From: Pochonia chlamydosporia 170
Lineage: Eukaryota; Ascomycota; Sordariomycetes; Hypocreales; Clavicipitaceae
Reading direction: 5' to 3'
Assembly: GCF_001653235.2 (NCBI RefSeq)
Contig: NC_035791.1
Span: 4,340,001-4,404,000 of the forward strand
DNA length: 64,000 bases
The notes under the pieces were generated by a model. The model worked only from the letters and a program-made list of their open reading frames with translations, was not told the origin of the DNA and did not search any database. This document shows, one piece after another, positions 45,737-58,185 of the stretch; within the stretch, counting starts at the first letter, position 1, and every line of letters starts with the position of its first letter. The translations under genes were made by a program, and so were the position numbers.

Positions 45737-47851
45737 TTAAGCCTTGTACAGGATATCCAGGAATCCATTCGCCAAGTCTACCACAACACTCTTGTTTGGC
45801 AATGAGCCAGCCACGCCATACAGAGCGGCCGAGTTGCCCATGGCCTTGCCCTTGGCTCCCTTGCCCTCGACCTGACGCACCCTCTCCTTCTCTCGTTCCT
45901 CCTCGATAACAGTCTCCAGGTCGCGAATCAGGCGCTCCCACACCTTGGCAATGGGCATGGTGACGGCCACGTGGATGGCCGGAGGGTTCTGGAGCGCATT
46001 GAGATGCCATCCCTTGCTCGACATGGAATCGGCAATGTCGTAGATGTCGAGGTTGAGGGCGGTGAAGGCGACCACGGAAACTAGCGGCTTACCGACAATC
46101 TCGAGCTCGCCGTTGAGGGTTCCAGAACTCTGGATAGCCTCCGTGATCTTCTTGGCCGCGCCGACAATCTTTACACAAGCATCCACATAGCCGGCCTCGC
46201 CTACAGTCAGTAAGCTCGCCCAGCAGCCGGCAATCAATGCACCAGGACGCGATCCAGCAATGCCGGGCGAGGCGTAAACGCCTCCGGACCAGTCAGGGCA
46301 GACATAGTACTGGTACTGGCGAAGCTCCGTAGTGCGGTACAACACGGTCGAATTACCCTTGGGGGCGAAGCCGTACTTGTGGGTGTCGCAGCTGATACTG
46401 GTGACACCTTTGAGACGGAAATCGAACAGCTCCGATTCGAACCCGGCCTTTTCGAGATATGGCACGAGGAATGATCCAAGGCAGCAGTCGACGTGGAGGG
46501 GCAACTTCTTGCGGAGAGCTAGTCTGGATAGAGCGGTGATATCGTCGATGATGCCGTGAGGGAAGTTGGGAGCAGAGCCGACGAGCAGGACTGTGTTGGG
46601 GTTGACAAGACGGGCCACCTTTTTGACATCGACCTGATATGCCGGGGCTGGGCAGTCGACCAGGTGAATCTTGATTCCAAAGTAATCACCCGCTTTGCGG
46701 AATGCAGTGTGCGCAGTGTAGGGAAGAATCCTGTTGATTTTCGGCAAAAGCCAAACGGGTTAGCCATCCGTCCATGTTTCGATAGTCGCCTGTAGTGCTC
46801 GACAAACAAACACCATGGTATCACGCCAACTTGTTGGCATTGGCATCTTCCTGTTCAACAAGAGGGTTTGACAACTTACATTTCAGGCTCGGTAACTCCC
46901 CGCTCGGCATACGCTTTTTGGCGAGCACTCAAGCAAGCCATGAGGATGCTCTCGGTTCCGCCGGCAGTCGATACACCGGCAGCGCCAGGAGGTGCATGAA
47001 ACATGTTGAGCACCATGCTCACGACCTCAGCTTCCATCTTACGCACACCGGGAAAGACATCGGGATGGATAGGGTTGGCGACGGTAAACTTGCCAAAGGC
47101 TTCGGTCTGCAGGCCAATGAGGTCGTCCTCGCCGTGATAGACTGCTCCCGAGACGAAACCATCCTCCCAACGGGTGTGGTCGAGGTTGGCCAAATTCTCG
47201 AGCTCGGCGCGGACAGTATCCATACTCAAGCCCTCCTTGGGCAAGGTCAAGTACCTCGTGTCCGTCTGTGCAATGAGTTTGGAGGACATTTGAGCAATGG
47301 ACTCGGTGACTTGTTTCTGGACCTTGCCACGCACACCGGGTGCGCGGAGAAAATAACCGTACAAGGTGCGTTGGATTGCATGGTACAACTCGAGGATGGC
47401 GCCGATCAGGCCTCGACCCTTGAGCTTCCAGAAAACTCGTCGGGTCCATCGGAGGACAAAGTAGTAGAAGATGACATTTCGGAGTCTAGATGAGAGGAAA
47501 GAGAAGATGAGGTGTCAGTTCTGTGATGGCTGCGCATGTGGTGAGAGTGTCGTTGGTGTTTCGTATGCTGTGCAAAGGTGGGAAAATACAAAAATAAAAA
47601 CAAAATAAAATACATGAGCAGAAAATAAAAAAGCTGCGTGAAGCCAATTGGAGCCAACGATTGACGTCACGGCCAATTCAGACCAATGCGCCAGCAACAA
47701 CATCATGTCTGTCTATTCACCAACGAATGAATTGCTGGGATACCACGTACAAATCGACGGTTATCAGGTTGAGAGGATTCGCAGGTCCTCTGCGCTTGAC
47801 CTTTTCCAAGCTTCCGAGGAGACTAACGGGCATTCGAGAGGTTCCAGGCAT
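45737..47851 (-). CDS. dpl1: Sphingosine-1-phosphate lyase
   Basis: PLP-dependent enzyme of the endoplasmic reticulum that cleaves long-chain base phosphates to a fatty aldehyde and phosphoethanolamine. Three exons, 47751-47851, 46880-47485 and 45737-46730, give 566 aa, the usual length. The ATG at 47851 lies in a perfect GCCACCATG context. Exon 1 joins over a 265-nt intron to give ITVDLLRNVIFYYFVLRW, the membrane anchor near residues 31-48. The catalytic core shows GVSTAGGTESILMA, HVDCCLGSF and SCDTHKYGFAPKG, with the PLP lysine at about 354. The short hydrophobic ORF within intron 1 is not part of the protein. Confidence 0.93.
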
Positions 47852-49674
47852 GGTGGCGGTTGGTCCAATGAGGACAGTCGCAATGAAAGCCGACGACGAG
47901 AAGATGAGAGCAAAACGAAACAAGGAAAGGGAACAGAGTAGAGCAGAACAGAGCAGCCCACTGCGATGGTCGTCCTGTGTTCCAAATGCCCAAATACAAA
48001 AGGAGAATTCGCACCGATCGGGGTATCGTAAAGTGGAAGCACGGCGGGCAGGAAAATTAAAAAGAAGCGAGAGTTGAAGTCGATGGTTTTGTAGTCGTGC
48101 CCGTGTCAAGCTTCTGACTACATGGCATGTGTATGGAGCTCTACTCCGCGGACAGCTCTTACCTAACTTGCCTCGGACATGGAACCCTGACAGCCAAGTA
48201 CCAGCACTTCCTCAACCTGAGAGCACCAAGTCAAGGTCTCATCTGGCAGGAAAATCGAGGTGGGGGATGGCCTCTACTTGGACATTTTTTTAGTGGGGCC
48301 ATCCGCTACCATGTCACTGTTCGTCTGAATCTCCGCCTAAATCTGTCCCCCAAAATGGCCTGGCCCAGCTTCAAGGTGCCATCAAGATGCGTCGTCGTTC
48401 CCGACTGGACAGAATCCCCCAAACTTAGCAATTCTTCCGTCCTGCGGCTGCCCCCATGACGATGACAACCAGAACCCCATGGCGCACGCCGCCGCAATCA
48501 CATGTGGCCATTGGCGAGAATACATTTTTGCCTCCCTCGATGGGTCTCGCGACAAGATTCTCCCCCTGCCCATCAGTCTAATTCGGCCCGAGAACATCTG
48601 CATTCAACAACACCTAAACCACACAAGGATCACGAAACGGCCATCATCCGGAACTAGGACCCCGTTTCCACCGTCAATTCATGCACGGCGCTCTAGAATG
48701 GCCGCAACAAAATTTGACACTTCGTGCAATCAAGATTGATCCAACAAATCCATCGCGGCTATGACCGTTGTATGGCTCGGCGCTGCGGACCGGGATAGTG
48801 GAGATTCGACCACCGCGGCCGCCGAGTGGGCAACGTTCCATGCATACTTGATCTTTCGATAATCTTTACTGACCAGACATTGGGTAACGAGAGATCTGCT
48901 TCGAGGTACGATACGGATTAATTAGCGCTTGAGCCTTGCGTGCGAATCGGGCAAGTCCTTACGATGTATGCCTCACCACCATCTTGCCTTGCTTCATTCA
49001 ACTTACACTCGTAATTCTCATGACGACTGTCTTCGTAATCATAGGAAAAATCTGGACATCGCGGCAATTAATTGCAACCCTGCTCTGTCAAGTCAAGCCC
49101 GGCGTCTTGTAAGAGAGATCCGTGCATGGATGGCCATCCAGTCAGGTCACTATTTTCATGTATGTGTAAGTCGTATTTGAGTGTGCTCTCATTGTAACCC
49201 TGCGCGGTTAAATGGACTTGGATCATGCGTCACGCCCGGAATTAACTCGTTGGGGACCATTTTCGTTACAGAGCCATTCCTCTGAAATCTCGCATCACAG
49301 CCATCTCGTCATGCACCAATACGGGTATTATCATGTATTCTATAGCTCGATCCCATCTTCGAAACATACTCCAACATGCCTCATCACGAAACCATAATAT
49401 AACAAGAAGCACAATATCCTAGCCATGTTCCTCGCGTACATACATGGACTGCTCTTCTCCCCCACGTCACTACTCCTCTCTCCCACTTCCCTCTCATCAT
49501 TCCATACCCTGTCTGTCCAGTTCTATTCAATCCCGTAACGCCGAATACAAGGAATAAAAACCGTGAATATGGTGAGAAAAAAAACCCCAAATCACAATGC
49601 GCTGCATTTGCCATTTTCTTTTTCCACTCTTGTTTGCAAATCATGAAATCCTTTCTCCACGCTCACGCTCACGC
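47852..49674. other. 1.8-kb intergenic region
   Basis: Promoter of the lyase gene and 3' flank of the GT34 gene. Only short frames, with no recognised sequence on either strand. Confidence 0.4.
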
Positions 49675-49681
49675 TCACGCT
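49658..49681. repeat. (CACGCT)4 hexanucleotide repeat
   Basis: Four tandem CACGCT units that overlap the stop codon of the GT34 gene. Copy-number changes would alter the last codon context or the 3' end rather than the enzyme core. Confidence 0.85.
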
Positions 49682-50756
49682 ATGCCAAATGCCTTCTTCA
49701 TCTTGTCCCAGTAGTGTGATGACTCTGTCTGGCAGCTCTGATGGCCCGTCTTGGTGCAGCCTGCAAAGAGCACCACAAAATCGCCATCTTGATATTGTTC
49801 GCCAACGGTAGATTGTGAGTACGATGCTAATGTTCGTTGGGGAACGAGAGCGAGTTTGGAGAGAATGGTTGGGTGCCATTGGACAATATGTTCCTGCATT
49901 TGGTGTCAGTACCCGTCAGATTCTCACGACATAAAAAGATGTGGGAAACATACCAGTGCGTGTCGTTCAGCCTTTTGAAAATTATAACTCCTATACAAGG
50001 GGTCGAACCACGTCTCGATGAAAAACTTTGCCCACTCTCCATTGCGTATTATCACGCTCTTGTGCACGAGGCCCTCCTTATCCTGGCTGACGATGAAGTC
50101 GATGCTTTCGCCGCGCAGATGAGCAAACGTCTTGATGATGCTGTCGGGCGGGACAACGGGGTAGTCTTTGATCATGAGACTTTCCAGCTTCCTGGGGTTT
50201 GCGACCTGGTCTTCTAGACTCTTGGTTGGATCCATGATGTAGGCGTCTTGGTCCAGGTACCAGATGAATTTGCAGTCTGGGTATTTCGAAAGGGCATGAC
50301 GCATGGCGAAGATCTTGGCCCATGATATCGGTGCTCCTTGGGTGTTGTACTCTTGTGCGTTGACAACCATTGCTTGATAGCCTGCCAAATGTCAGTATGA
50401 TATTCCACTTCACTCGACCATCCTGGCCAACACCGTCCCGGCCGGCACCATGCTGAGCACTCACCGTGTCTCGCAGCATATTTCTCTCTGTTCTCCCTTA
50501 TTGTATCCAGATATGCTTGATTCGACTCATTATCCAGCACCGTCAGGAGAACCACCGACGGATGGCCAGAAGGCAGATGCTCGTGATAAGGGTCTGGCTT
50601 TCGGCCACCAAAGACAAAGTAGAGAACGCCGAGGAACAGCAACGCTCCGATGGCGATATTTTTTAATCTGCTCCTCCGTAAAAAGGGAATATTTGAAGAC
50701 CTCGGCCGAAAAGGCGGCGGGTTTGAACTCTTGCGGGGGGGATATGCGAAATGCAT
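49675..50756 (-). CDS. GT34 glycosyltransferase (Mnn10/Gma12 family)
   Basis: Golgi type II membrane glycosyltransferase. Three exons, 50465-50756, 49954-50381 and 49675-49893, in phase, give 312 aa. The N-terminus MHFAYPPRKSSNPPPF is cytosolic and is followed by a membrane anchor at about 34-51 (IAIGALLFLGVLYFVF). The donor-binding DxD lies in WYLDQDAYIMDP in exon 2. FFIETWFDPLYRSYNFQKAERHAL joins to EHIVQWHPTIL across the last intron, a conserved GT34 segment. Relatives in the yeast M-Pol II complex add alpha-1,6-mannose to the N-glycan outer chain; Gma12 adds alpha-1,2-galactose. The sequence does not decide between these, but general length and motifs favour the Mnn10 side. The ATG at 50756 is preferred to an upstream in-frame start because the family begins near MxFAYPPRKSS. 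Confidence 0.9.
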
Positions 50757-52218
50757 TGTGGCCAGCTTTTCTTCGTCGACTCCGCAAAGAGCGAATTGTG
50801 TTGATCGATTTCGTCCCAATTCGAATCTGTAGACAGTCTGATTTACCTAGATACGTTGGCTATCTGTTAAATCATTCGGTCGTGCCTCGAAGAATGTCTG
50901 CTAGTCGTGAACACGCTTCGTGGCTCGGCGCTTGCGATTCAAAGTGTCGACGAAGTTGCGCAAGATTTGTGCCAAGTGGCAGGACAAATTGAGCCGTCGA
51001 TTGTCGCAGGCTTGGAAATAAATGTCCGTAGAAAACAACCCCCCGTGGAAATGATAGCAGGGAGCCAGCCAGGTAGAATAGAGAGGGTGCGGCCGTCTCT
51101 ACGGATGAGCGACTGCTCAGGATCGTGGACGTGAGATTAGGAGTTTGCTTTGTTGGCACCAAGGAATAAAGTGAGCGAGTGTCAGGCAAGGCAAGACAAG
51201 GCAAGGATGACAAGGATGAAAGACCCGCACCCTTCATCTGCAGAATGCCTGATGTGCCACTGTGCACCTTGCCGAAAAAGTCTAAAGTGGTTCCAGGGGT
51301 TCAATGTTCAGCTTGAGCTGACTGTGAGCCGTTCACGAACCCAGACAGTCAATCATCAGGAATAAAACGTCTGGTTGGTGGGGCAGTATTGGCCATCAAA
51401 CGTCTATGCCTGAGTGAAAGTGATGGTAATAGTTGACTGTGCATATTTTTGGATAGGTAGGTGCTCGTCTGACACGATTGATCAGATCTCGACTTTTGAG
51501 GTGAACACATGTAAACCAACCCCCTTGTGGCCGCCACTACGTCTGATGATGTGCTTTTGACACGATAAATACGACCTTGGCATAGCACAAACAAGTCGAC
51601 TGAAACGAATGTAATATTGACTATATATTCACTGAACAGTTTTATCAACTGGATACGAACAGAACCATGCACACATCGCTACACAGCCCATCGAACAGAG
51701 CATGGTCTCCTCGATATTCAGTCGTTGTTCCGACGCCACCATGTGCGAATCAATATTTGCCTGAACAACAACAGACACTCGCTCACTCGCTTACAAAACG
51801 CCATCACACAAATTCAAATTCAAATTCAAAAAAGAACGGAGAATGTATCAGAAAGGCTGCAGCAATCTACTCACGGCTCGTACATATGTACCTAGTAGAC
51901 GCAAAACTAGACATCACCCACCAAAACAGTGCATGAGTCTAAAAGTGTTCGTTTGCTGACAATGTCACACCCGTACCAGCGAGCACATGTAGCCAAAACG
52001 GCTCAGACTCAAGGCATTGGGTGGACGTTAAATATATGCACGCAGACTAGTTGACTTGACATGGAAGAGCAAGAGTCAAGGCAACTTAAGAGTGTGCAAA
52101 GAGTATATGTACACGTGGAGACAAGATCAACTGCGACGGACAACCAGAGACATTGGTAAATAGTAGTATTTCTGCCCGATAACCCACGACTACCTGTCTG
52201 TTCCTATTCTCTTTCTCG
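50757..52218. other. Intergenic region
   Basis: Between two minus-strand genes. Contains an (AAATTC)3 run at 51810-51827 and AAGGCAAG repeats near 51185-51205. Short frames only. Confidence 0.4.
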
Positions 52219-53226
52219 TTAGCTTGGGCCATGATCACCATCATCTCGTGTAGCTTCATCTTCGTCGTCATCATCGTCGCCCACATCCATCACCTTGTTA
52301 CTGACGTTGGTCAGAATTCGTGCACTCATCGCTTTGACAAATTTCCACACAGCCATCATAAACGTAAAGGCGCCAATGATAACAAATAGCAGGTTGAAGT
52401 TATCCATCCTGCTCCTGCCTGTGCCGCCTCGTCTTCCGGATCCAAATAAACCTCCGGCACGGAAATTTATCCAGTGCCAAGGACCCATGGCAACGAACGA
52501 TTTGATAGCACCAATGAGCCCCAGGGAAAAGAAGCCCTTGGTAAAATGTTCAGCCCACGTAGCTGGCTCTTCGTATATCTGTGGCCGCAAACCATCAGGA
52601 TCCGATACGACGCTCGACACAGTGTCGGCAATCGATCCCACGGGGTCAAACCACAAGTCCAGGATAGGATCGGCAATAAATCCGAGGATGAAGAGGCTGA
52701 CAATGATGACCACCACGGTCAGAGCAATCTGGGCCCATTTGCTGCTTAGCCTCGAAGCCCAATGCAGTCGAGCAAGGCGATACGTAAATTTGCAAGTTGG
52801 ACACTGCCAAAAATTTCTCGTGGCAGTGGGATTCGTCAACCGCCATGCGTCAAGACAGCCCTCGTGAACATACTTGGACGAGCCTTTGCATTTGCAAGGC
52901 GACAGGAGTCTGCCTAGCTCTGGGTCGTCCGACTCGTACACAGGGCTTGATGACGTTGTCGAGACGCCAAACGTTCTGGGAATGTCAGTTGGAAACTTGG
53001 GATGCTCAGTTTCGAGACAAATTCGACATGTTCGTGGGCCATAACGACGGCCTTTTGGCTTCGCTTGGGGTGTTGAAGCTTCTTCCTCTGCGGGTTTGCT
53101 CGTGCTTGTTGGCTCTGTGTCAGGCCGTCTGGCGGACTCGGTCCCGTCGGATGGCACTGACGTTGCATATGGCATCCGCCGACGCTCAAATGAGAAGCCC
53201 GCGTTGTCAAATGGCCCTGGATCCAT
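52219..53226 (-). CDS. RING-CH (MARCH-type) membrane E3 ubiquitin ligase
   Basis: Single exon, 335 aa. A C4HC3 RING-CH finger occupies residues 67-145: CRIC at 67-70, CKCKGSSKYVHEGC (Cys111, Cys113, His121, Cys124), and CPTC at 142-145, with the conserved Trp before the last pair. Three hydrophobic segments follow, at about 165-190, 225-245 and 275-297, so it is a polytopic membrane protein. It ends in an acidic Asp-run tail. Members ubiquitinate membrane proteins at the endoplasmic reticulum, Golgi or mitochondria. The domain order suggests a fungal MARCH-like ligase rather than the much larger Doa10. Substrates are unknown. Confidence 0.88.
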   Translation of the reverse strand: MDPGPFDNAGFSFERRRMPYATSVPSDGTESARRPDTEPTSTSKPAEEEASTPQAKPKGRRYGPRTCRICLETEHPKFPTDIPRTFGVSTTSSSPVYESDDPELGRLLSPCKCKGSSKYVHEGCLDAWRLTNPTATRNFWQCPTCKFTYRLARLHWASRLSSKWAQIALTVVVIIVSLFILGFIADPILDLWFDPVGSIADTVSSVVSDPDGLRPQIYEEPATWAEHFTKGFFSLGLIGAIKSFVAMGPWHWINFRAGGLFGSGRRGGTGRSRMDNFNLLFVIIGAFTFMMAVWKFVKAMSARILTNVSNKVMDVGDDDDDEDEATRDDGDHGPS

Positions 53227-53855
53227 GATAGCACTATCGAGTTATGAAGGGACAGCTTTTGCGGTAATCAAGTGTCGCTGGGTTGGAGAGGTTTGACCGT
53301 GGTCGGTTCCGTTTCAGCAAAATCAGCCAATTAGGCGAAATGGCTTCACTGCAAACATTGTCCGCCTTCAGAGGTGAAGGACAGACACGGTGTCAATGCC
53401 AAAGAGCAGTACTGTTGCCGGGAAATGAGAAGATAAAGGGGAAACGCCGAAACTCGACTTCAAGGATATTCACCCTCCAGCCTGATGTAAAGGCCACCTC
53501 ATCATGCAACGAGGCAGGATGAACCGGAGTGCCGCAGCAATTCTGACAAACAACTCTGAGCCTGACGGGCGCAAATTGGGAGGGGCGGCCAAGACAATGG
53601 TCAGTGAGTGGCCTCTCGGAGTTCGGCTAAACTCTCGCGCCGGGATTGGGGAAGCTCCCAGCCCAGGCCAGCTTGACGCGCAGCTTCGCCCGTGCCTGGG
53701 GCGACCGACCACCAACCAGGCTGCTTTGGCGGGAAACATCCAAGCTTGACTGACCGTCGCAATCATTTCGACAACATCTAACCACCAATTCGTTCCCCTT
53801 CGAGCCTGATAGCATAAGAGTCCTTACCGAACAATTGTTTGCGACCGCTGCAGCT
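53227..53855. other. Divergent promoter between RING-CH and proteasome genes
   Basis: Shared upstream region of two divergent genes. I see no clear proteasome-associated control element of the yeast type (GGTGGCAAA). Confidence 0.4.
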
Positions 53856-54990
53856 ATGGCGGATCGATATTCTTTCTCCCTCACCACATTCTCTCCCAGG
53901 TATGCTTGGCATGACGATGTTGCCATCACTTGATGGTGATGTGATGTTTTGAAGCTCTGCTGACTGTTGTTGTGTAGCGGAAAACTGGTGCAGATTGGTA
54001 TGGATATATTTCACCTTGTCTTTGGGAGCACCAGAACTGTCTCAACGACTATGTAGCGTTTGCGGGATAGCTAACCTGATGATTTGCAGAATATGCTCTG
54101 AACGCAGTCAACCAGGGTATCACCGCCCTCGGTATCAAAGGTTTGCAAACCAGGTCTCCAGCTTTCGGGCATAGACATCATCTCAGTACTAATATCTCCT
54201 TAGCCACAAACGGTATTGTCCTCGCCACCGAAAAGAAGTCGTCCTCCCCTCTCGCCGATCAAAGCTCCGTCTCGAAAATCAGCAACATCACACCAAACAT
54301 TGGAGCCGTTTACTCTGGCATGGGCCCCGACTACCGAGTCCTGGTCGACCGAGCTCGCAAGGTTTCCCACACTGGCTACAAGCGAATCTACAACGAATAC
54401 CCCCCCACCAGGATATTAGTCCAGGATGTCGCTAGAGTCATGCAGGAGGCCACGCAGTCAGCTGGTGTTCGACCATATGGTGTGAGCATGCTTGTCGCGG
54501 GTTGGGATGATGGCATCGAGCCCGAGGATGAGACTCCTGTCGCCGAGGGAGAGGAGAAGAAGCCTAGCGCCAAGACTGGCGGCATTCAAAAGGGTGGTCC
54601 TATGTTGTACCAGGTTGATCCTACGGGCAGCTACTTTCCTTGGAAGGCAACCGCTATTGGTAAGAGCGCAACCAAGGCCAAGACTTTCTTGGAGAAGAGA
54701 TACTCTGAGGAGTTGGAGCTAGAGGATGCAATTCACATTGCCCTTCTAACCTTGAAGGACAATATTGAGGGGGAGATGAACGGTGATTCCATTGAGATTG
54801 GTATGTCGCATTCTCTATGCACTTAAATGTGGGTTATTCTCTCTAAATCAGATTGCTAACTGAGGACACAGGTATCGTTGGTCCTCCTGCCGAGCACTTA
54901 CTGGGACTTGAGGGAGTCGAGGGAGCAACGGGTCCACGATTCAGAAAGCTCACCCCTCAGGAGATTGAGGATTATCTGACGAGTCTATGA
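53856..54990 (+). CDS. PRE8: 20S proteasome subunit alpha-2
   Basis: Five exons, 53856-53899, 53978-53997, 54090-54140, 54204-54800 and 54872-54990, give 276 aa. Exon 2 is only 20 nt. The joined N-terminus [35 protein letters not shown] sequence is diagnostic of the alpha-2 subunit: the alpha-signature [20 protein letters not shown] is split by two introns. [24 protein letters not shown] and [13 protein letters not shown] are typical. A charged insert ([17 protein letters not shown]) makes it about 25 residues longer than yeast Pre8. It forms part of the outer alpha ring. It is convergent with the RCC1-repeat gene, with about 120 bp between stops. Confidence 0.95.
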
Positions 54991-55083
54991 GGCGTCGTCG
55001 CTGCTAGGTATCATGCGAAGTTTGGTGTACAATAGAGGTCATAAACGCTCACAAAAGCCATTGTAACGCATGGTCGTTCCTCA

Positions 55084-55110
55084 AGCACACAACGTGATAT
55101 GCCGTAGATT
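55084..55110 (-). repeat. Dispersed repeat, partial copy D
   Basis: AGCACACAACGTGATATGC at 55084-55102 is an exact 19-bp match to 31794-31812. Similarity decays on both sides, so it is a fragment of the same family. It lies in the spacer between the convergent proteasome and RCC1-repeat genes. Confidence 0.55.
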
Positions 55111-55112
55111 TT

Positions 55113-56287
55113 TTAAGTTTCCTGTGTCCCCCGTGATGTCAAGATGAAAGATGCTCGTGGCCCAGCAGCAACTCCTACGATGTCGCTGTCATCAGGAATA
55201 TCCAGCTCTACCTTTGTCCACCTTGTTGCTTCCACGCCAAAGTCCTGTCCCAATCCAAGCTGACCATTACCGTTACGGCCAATTACATATATGTCACCAT
55301 CAGTCGTCAATGCTATTGCGTGACCATCCCCAAAGGCCACGTCCTGCACATCCTTGTCTTCATCTACCTGGAAGTAGTTCGGCATTCCACTTACTTCGGC
55401 GAATGCGATATGTCTGGTCCTTTTGTCTCCCGCAGACTTCTGCCCCCAGACGTACAAGCTGCCACTCGTTGTGAGCGCGGCAAGGCAATAACCACCGGCG
55501 GTGACATGCTTTATAGGATCTCCTAAGTCCAGTAGGTCGGGTACTAGTCCCGGTTGATCCCCTGGGCTGTGTATCACGGAATCAGTCTCAATTTGTCGAG
55601 ATTCCTCCAAGTCTCCAAAGTATTATAAGTCATCCACAAAGGCATTCAGCAACTCACACTTTCGATGTATCTCTTGCGAGGCAATCCTGATATCGGGGAT
55701 CACCTAATGTAGCCACACTCCCATCTTGGTATAGCACAAGAAACCCTGCGTCAAAAGAAGCGACTTCGCAAACCTGACCTTGGCATGGCCAGCTTGTGGA
55801 GTTGGACTTTGATAGGAAGTCGTCGTAAGTAGGATATAGCGTCAGAGCATGCTGGTTCGGTCCCCCCGGCTTCTCATCTATGTTCTTGGCAGATGCTTGC
55901 TGAGTATCAAAACCAAGAGTCATGCCATTGGCAGCTTGCGTCACCCGATAAGTTTGTTGAAGTTGTTCGTCATCTCCTGCATCGAGACTTTTACCCGCGC
56001 AGAAGTTCTTGGAGCTTCCGCGGACTGCGAAATGTGAAATGTGAGCTTTGGAGTGGCTGTGAGGCCATCAAGGGAACTTTTTATGGGAGCTGGTCAGGGT
56101 GGTTGACCCACGGTGCTTTGCTGTTCTTACCTAGGGTGTAGTATAATCCTGCACGCGGCCGCTCAAGGTGTTCGTCTCCGAGCACTTTTGTAAATGTCGA
56201 CAAGTCGTCGGGCTCCGTGTCGTCTCCCGATGGCGGCTCGAAGCTTAATTGGTTCCAGGCATTGAAGCCTGCAGCATACAAATCCAT
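55113..56287 (-). CDS. RCC1-repeat beta-propeller protein
   Basis: Three exons, 56131-56287, 55658-56024 and 55113-55566, in phase, give 325 aa. The start MDLYAAGFNAWNQLSF is the first blade motif; further blades show VASFDAGFLVLYQDGSVATLGDPRY, HVTAGGYCLAALTTSGSLYVWGQ and DVAFGDGHAIALTTDGDIYVIGRNGNGQLGLG. The short propeller (about six blades or fewer) resembles fungal proteins annotated as RCC1-like or alpha-tubulin suppressor (Ats1-type), rather than the Ran exchange factor itself, which has a basic N-terminal tail. An in-frame ATG nine codons upstream is possible. The exon 2 donor is ambiguous by position (two overlapping GTs), but only GTGAGT keeps phase. Confidence 0.85.
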
Positions 56288-58181
56288 TTGGGTTGTAAAG
56301 CCAAGATCTAACATTGAACCCCACACGGGACTTTTGCCCTGGGGAAGGGAAAATCGGTGGCGGCCGGTGCGGCTTTCGGGCCTAACGTGGCTCAGTCTGA
56401 GGCTTCATGAACCTGTGATTGTGGCTAGCCTTAGGAACCTTTTTGTCGGGAGCTTGTTCCGGAATAGATGAAGAGCAGGGCTGTGCGGCCACGGTTGTTG
56501 TCTCGTTCGTCGCGTGATGATCAAAGGTTCCTGTCCGAGAGAGGAACTTTGGAAGTTGCAACGTATCTACAGTCCACAAATCGGTCTTGGCCTACTCTTG
56601 GTCATTGGGAACGCGGGCACGTCATCGCGACATGCTCATTGCACACAGGTCGAAACAGTGAGGCTGTGGCCTAAGACCCAGAAGCGCAACTTGTAGAACA
56701 GACTTGAACACCGTTATGATGTGAGTTGTCGGAGTGACGCAACCGCTCGTCGGAGCATCGGACAATGTCGTTCTGACGAACATCAATCAAGGCAGCAATG
56801 TATTTTGTCGCTCCTGTCCTTGCATGACCCCTTCAAAGCCTCGATCGAATCGGCATATTTAGCCGGCTCTAGTAAGCTAGACGAAGCAAGAATGATAAGG
56901 TCATTTGGTTGTGTAACACGGCTGTTCGTCTCCAGACCATGAGCTTTATTCCCTGACATCGCCATTGGTTCTAAGTTGCTTTGCACAAATCAGTACAGTC
57001 TGTGATCAAAGGTATTTGAACATATTTAAGTATACACTAATACATCTTAATGTATTGCAGTACATGCTGCGATACTGATACCTTTCCTTGTTTAAATACT
57101 TCTGACCCCCCATTGTAGTTGTGCAGAAGACGGGGAGCCAGCAGGGTTGACCTGATTATTCGACACTCACCAAAGAGACCAAACCACTAGCAAAATCGGA
57201 CGATAGAACAAAGGCGCTAAGCACAAGACTGAAACCATAATCCTGGTGTTTTCCGTTATGAGTAAACCCGGTGTTTAAAGTGCCGGTCCTAAAGTCGTAA
57301 ATTTAGTTCTTTTGTTGGAGGTGTGGCTGCATGTACCTGTCCCATTTTAGCAAAGTTGAGCGATACGACATGGTTTTGGCAAGTGCTCATCTCTTTTGCT
57401 CTTTCCAACTTCAGGTGCTCTCCAAACAACGTCACTTGGCGAAGCCTTTCTTGTTGAACTCCCCCGCCTTGACAATGCACTGACTCGGATGTATGAACTC
57501 GTGGCTCGAATACACTGTTTGCACGGTCATATCCTGGACAAAGGCATCTCGAGAGTCTCCGACTCGTGTTTTAATATCACTCGCGACCCAGGATCCCCAG
57601 GCTGGGTACCCCGACGGAGCGAAACGAAAGGCAACCCCCACACCACACTGCTTCAAGGCAAGCTTGTGACTGGAGCTTGTTAACTTACACACACAAACAC
57701 CTCACACAAACGCGCCTATTGGTAAGAGTCCCTCTCGTCCAGTCATCACTAATTTGCGTCAATTTTGTCTGTTTATCCCTGCAGTAATGGACCTCAAACT
57801 GACACAGCGGCGACTGCCGATTTAGCATCAGTTCCTTGCGACCTGTCCACCTCATTGCAGTAGCCTCGAATTGCGGAAAGTGCCCGGCCATTTTACACCA
57901 AGTCCACGACCGTTCAGCTTCGTTTATGTGTGTGAATCATGGTCTTACATCAACGAGCGAGGCTACGCTAGTGACTCACACACCGCTAACGACCCTCATC
58001 ATCCCGAACCGTTAGCCTTTTGCTGGCGACCTGTTGGGAAGAGTTGCTGCCTCTAGGCCAAGACCCATGGAGATGCATCTGTTGTGTGTTTGCCTGGTCC
58101 TGGTGAAATAAAGCAACCCCATTTGCAAGCCCTACGCGTTAGTTGAATGGCGCCACGTTCTGTGGCTGCCACCATGCAAAA
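56288..58181. other. Divergent upstream region of RCC1-repeat gene and dcl2
   Basis: About 1.9 kb, including an AT-rich part near 57005-57110. Frames of up to 95 codons on both strands have no recognised sequence. It ends in the upstream ORF of dcl2 listed next. Confidence 0.4.
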
Positions 58182-58185
58182 ATGA
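58147..58185 (+). promoter_or_regulatory. Upstream ORF overlapping the dcl2 start codon
   Basis: A 12-codon ORF beginning ATGGCGCCACG at 58147 has a second in-frame ATG at 58174 in perfect GCCACCATG context. Its TGA (58183-58185) overlaps the dcl2 ATG at 58182 as ATGA. Ribosomes would meet the strong uORF start first, so dcl2 translation may rely on leaky scanning or termination-reinitiation. This holds only if transcription starts upstream of 58147 and no further 5' exon exists. Confidence 0.5.

Noticed and set aside
47406..47657. Hydrophobic 83-codon frame at the 5' side of the sphingosine lyase gene
   Set aside because: It looks like a membrane anchor, but it lies largely in intron 1 and ends in a stop out of frame with the enzyme. 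The exon at 47751-47851 gives a better, in-phase N-terminus.
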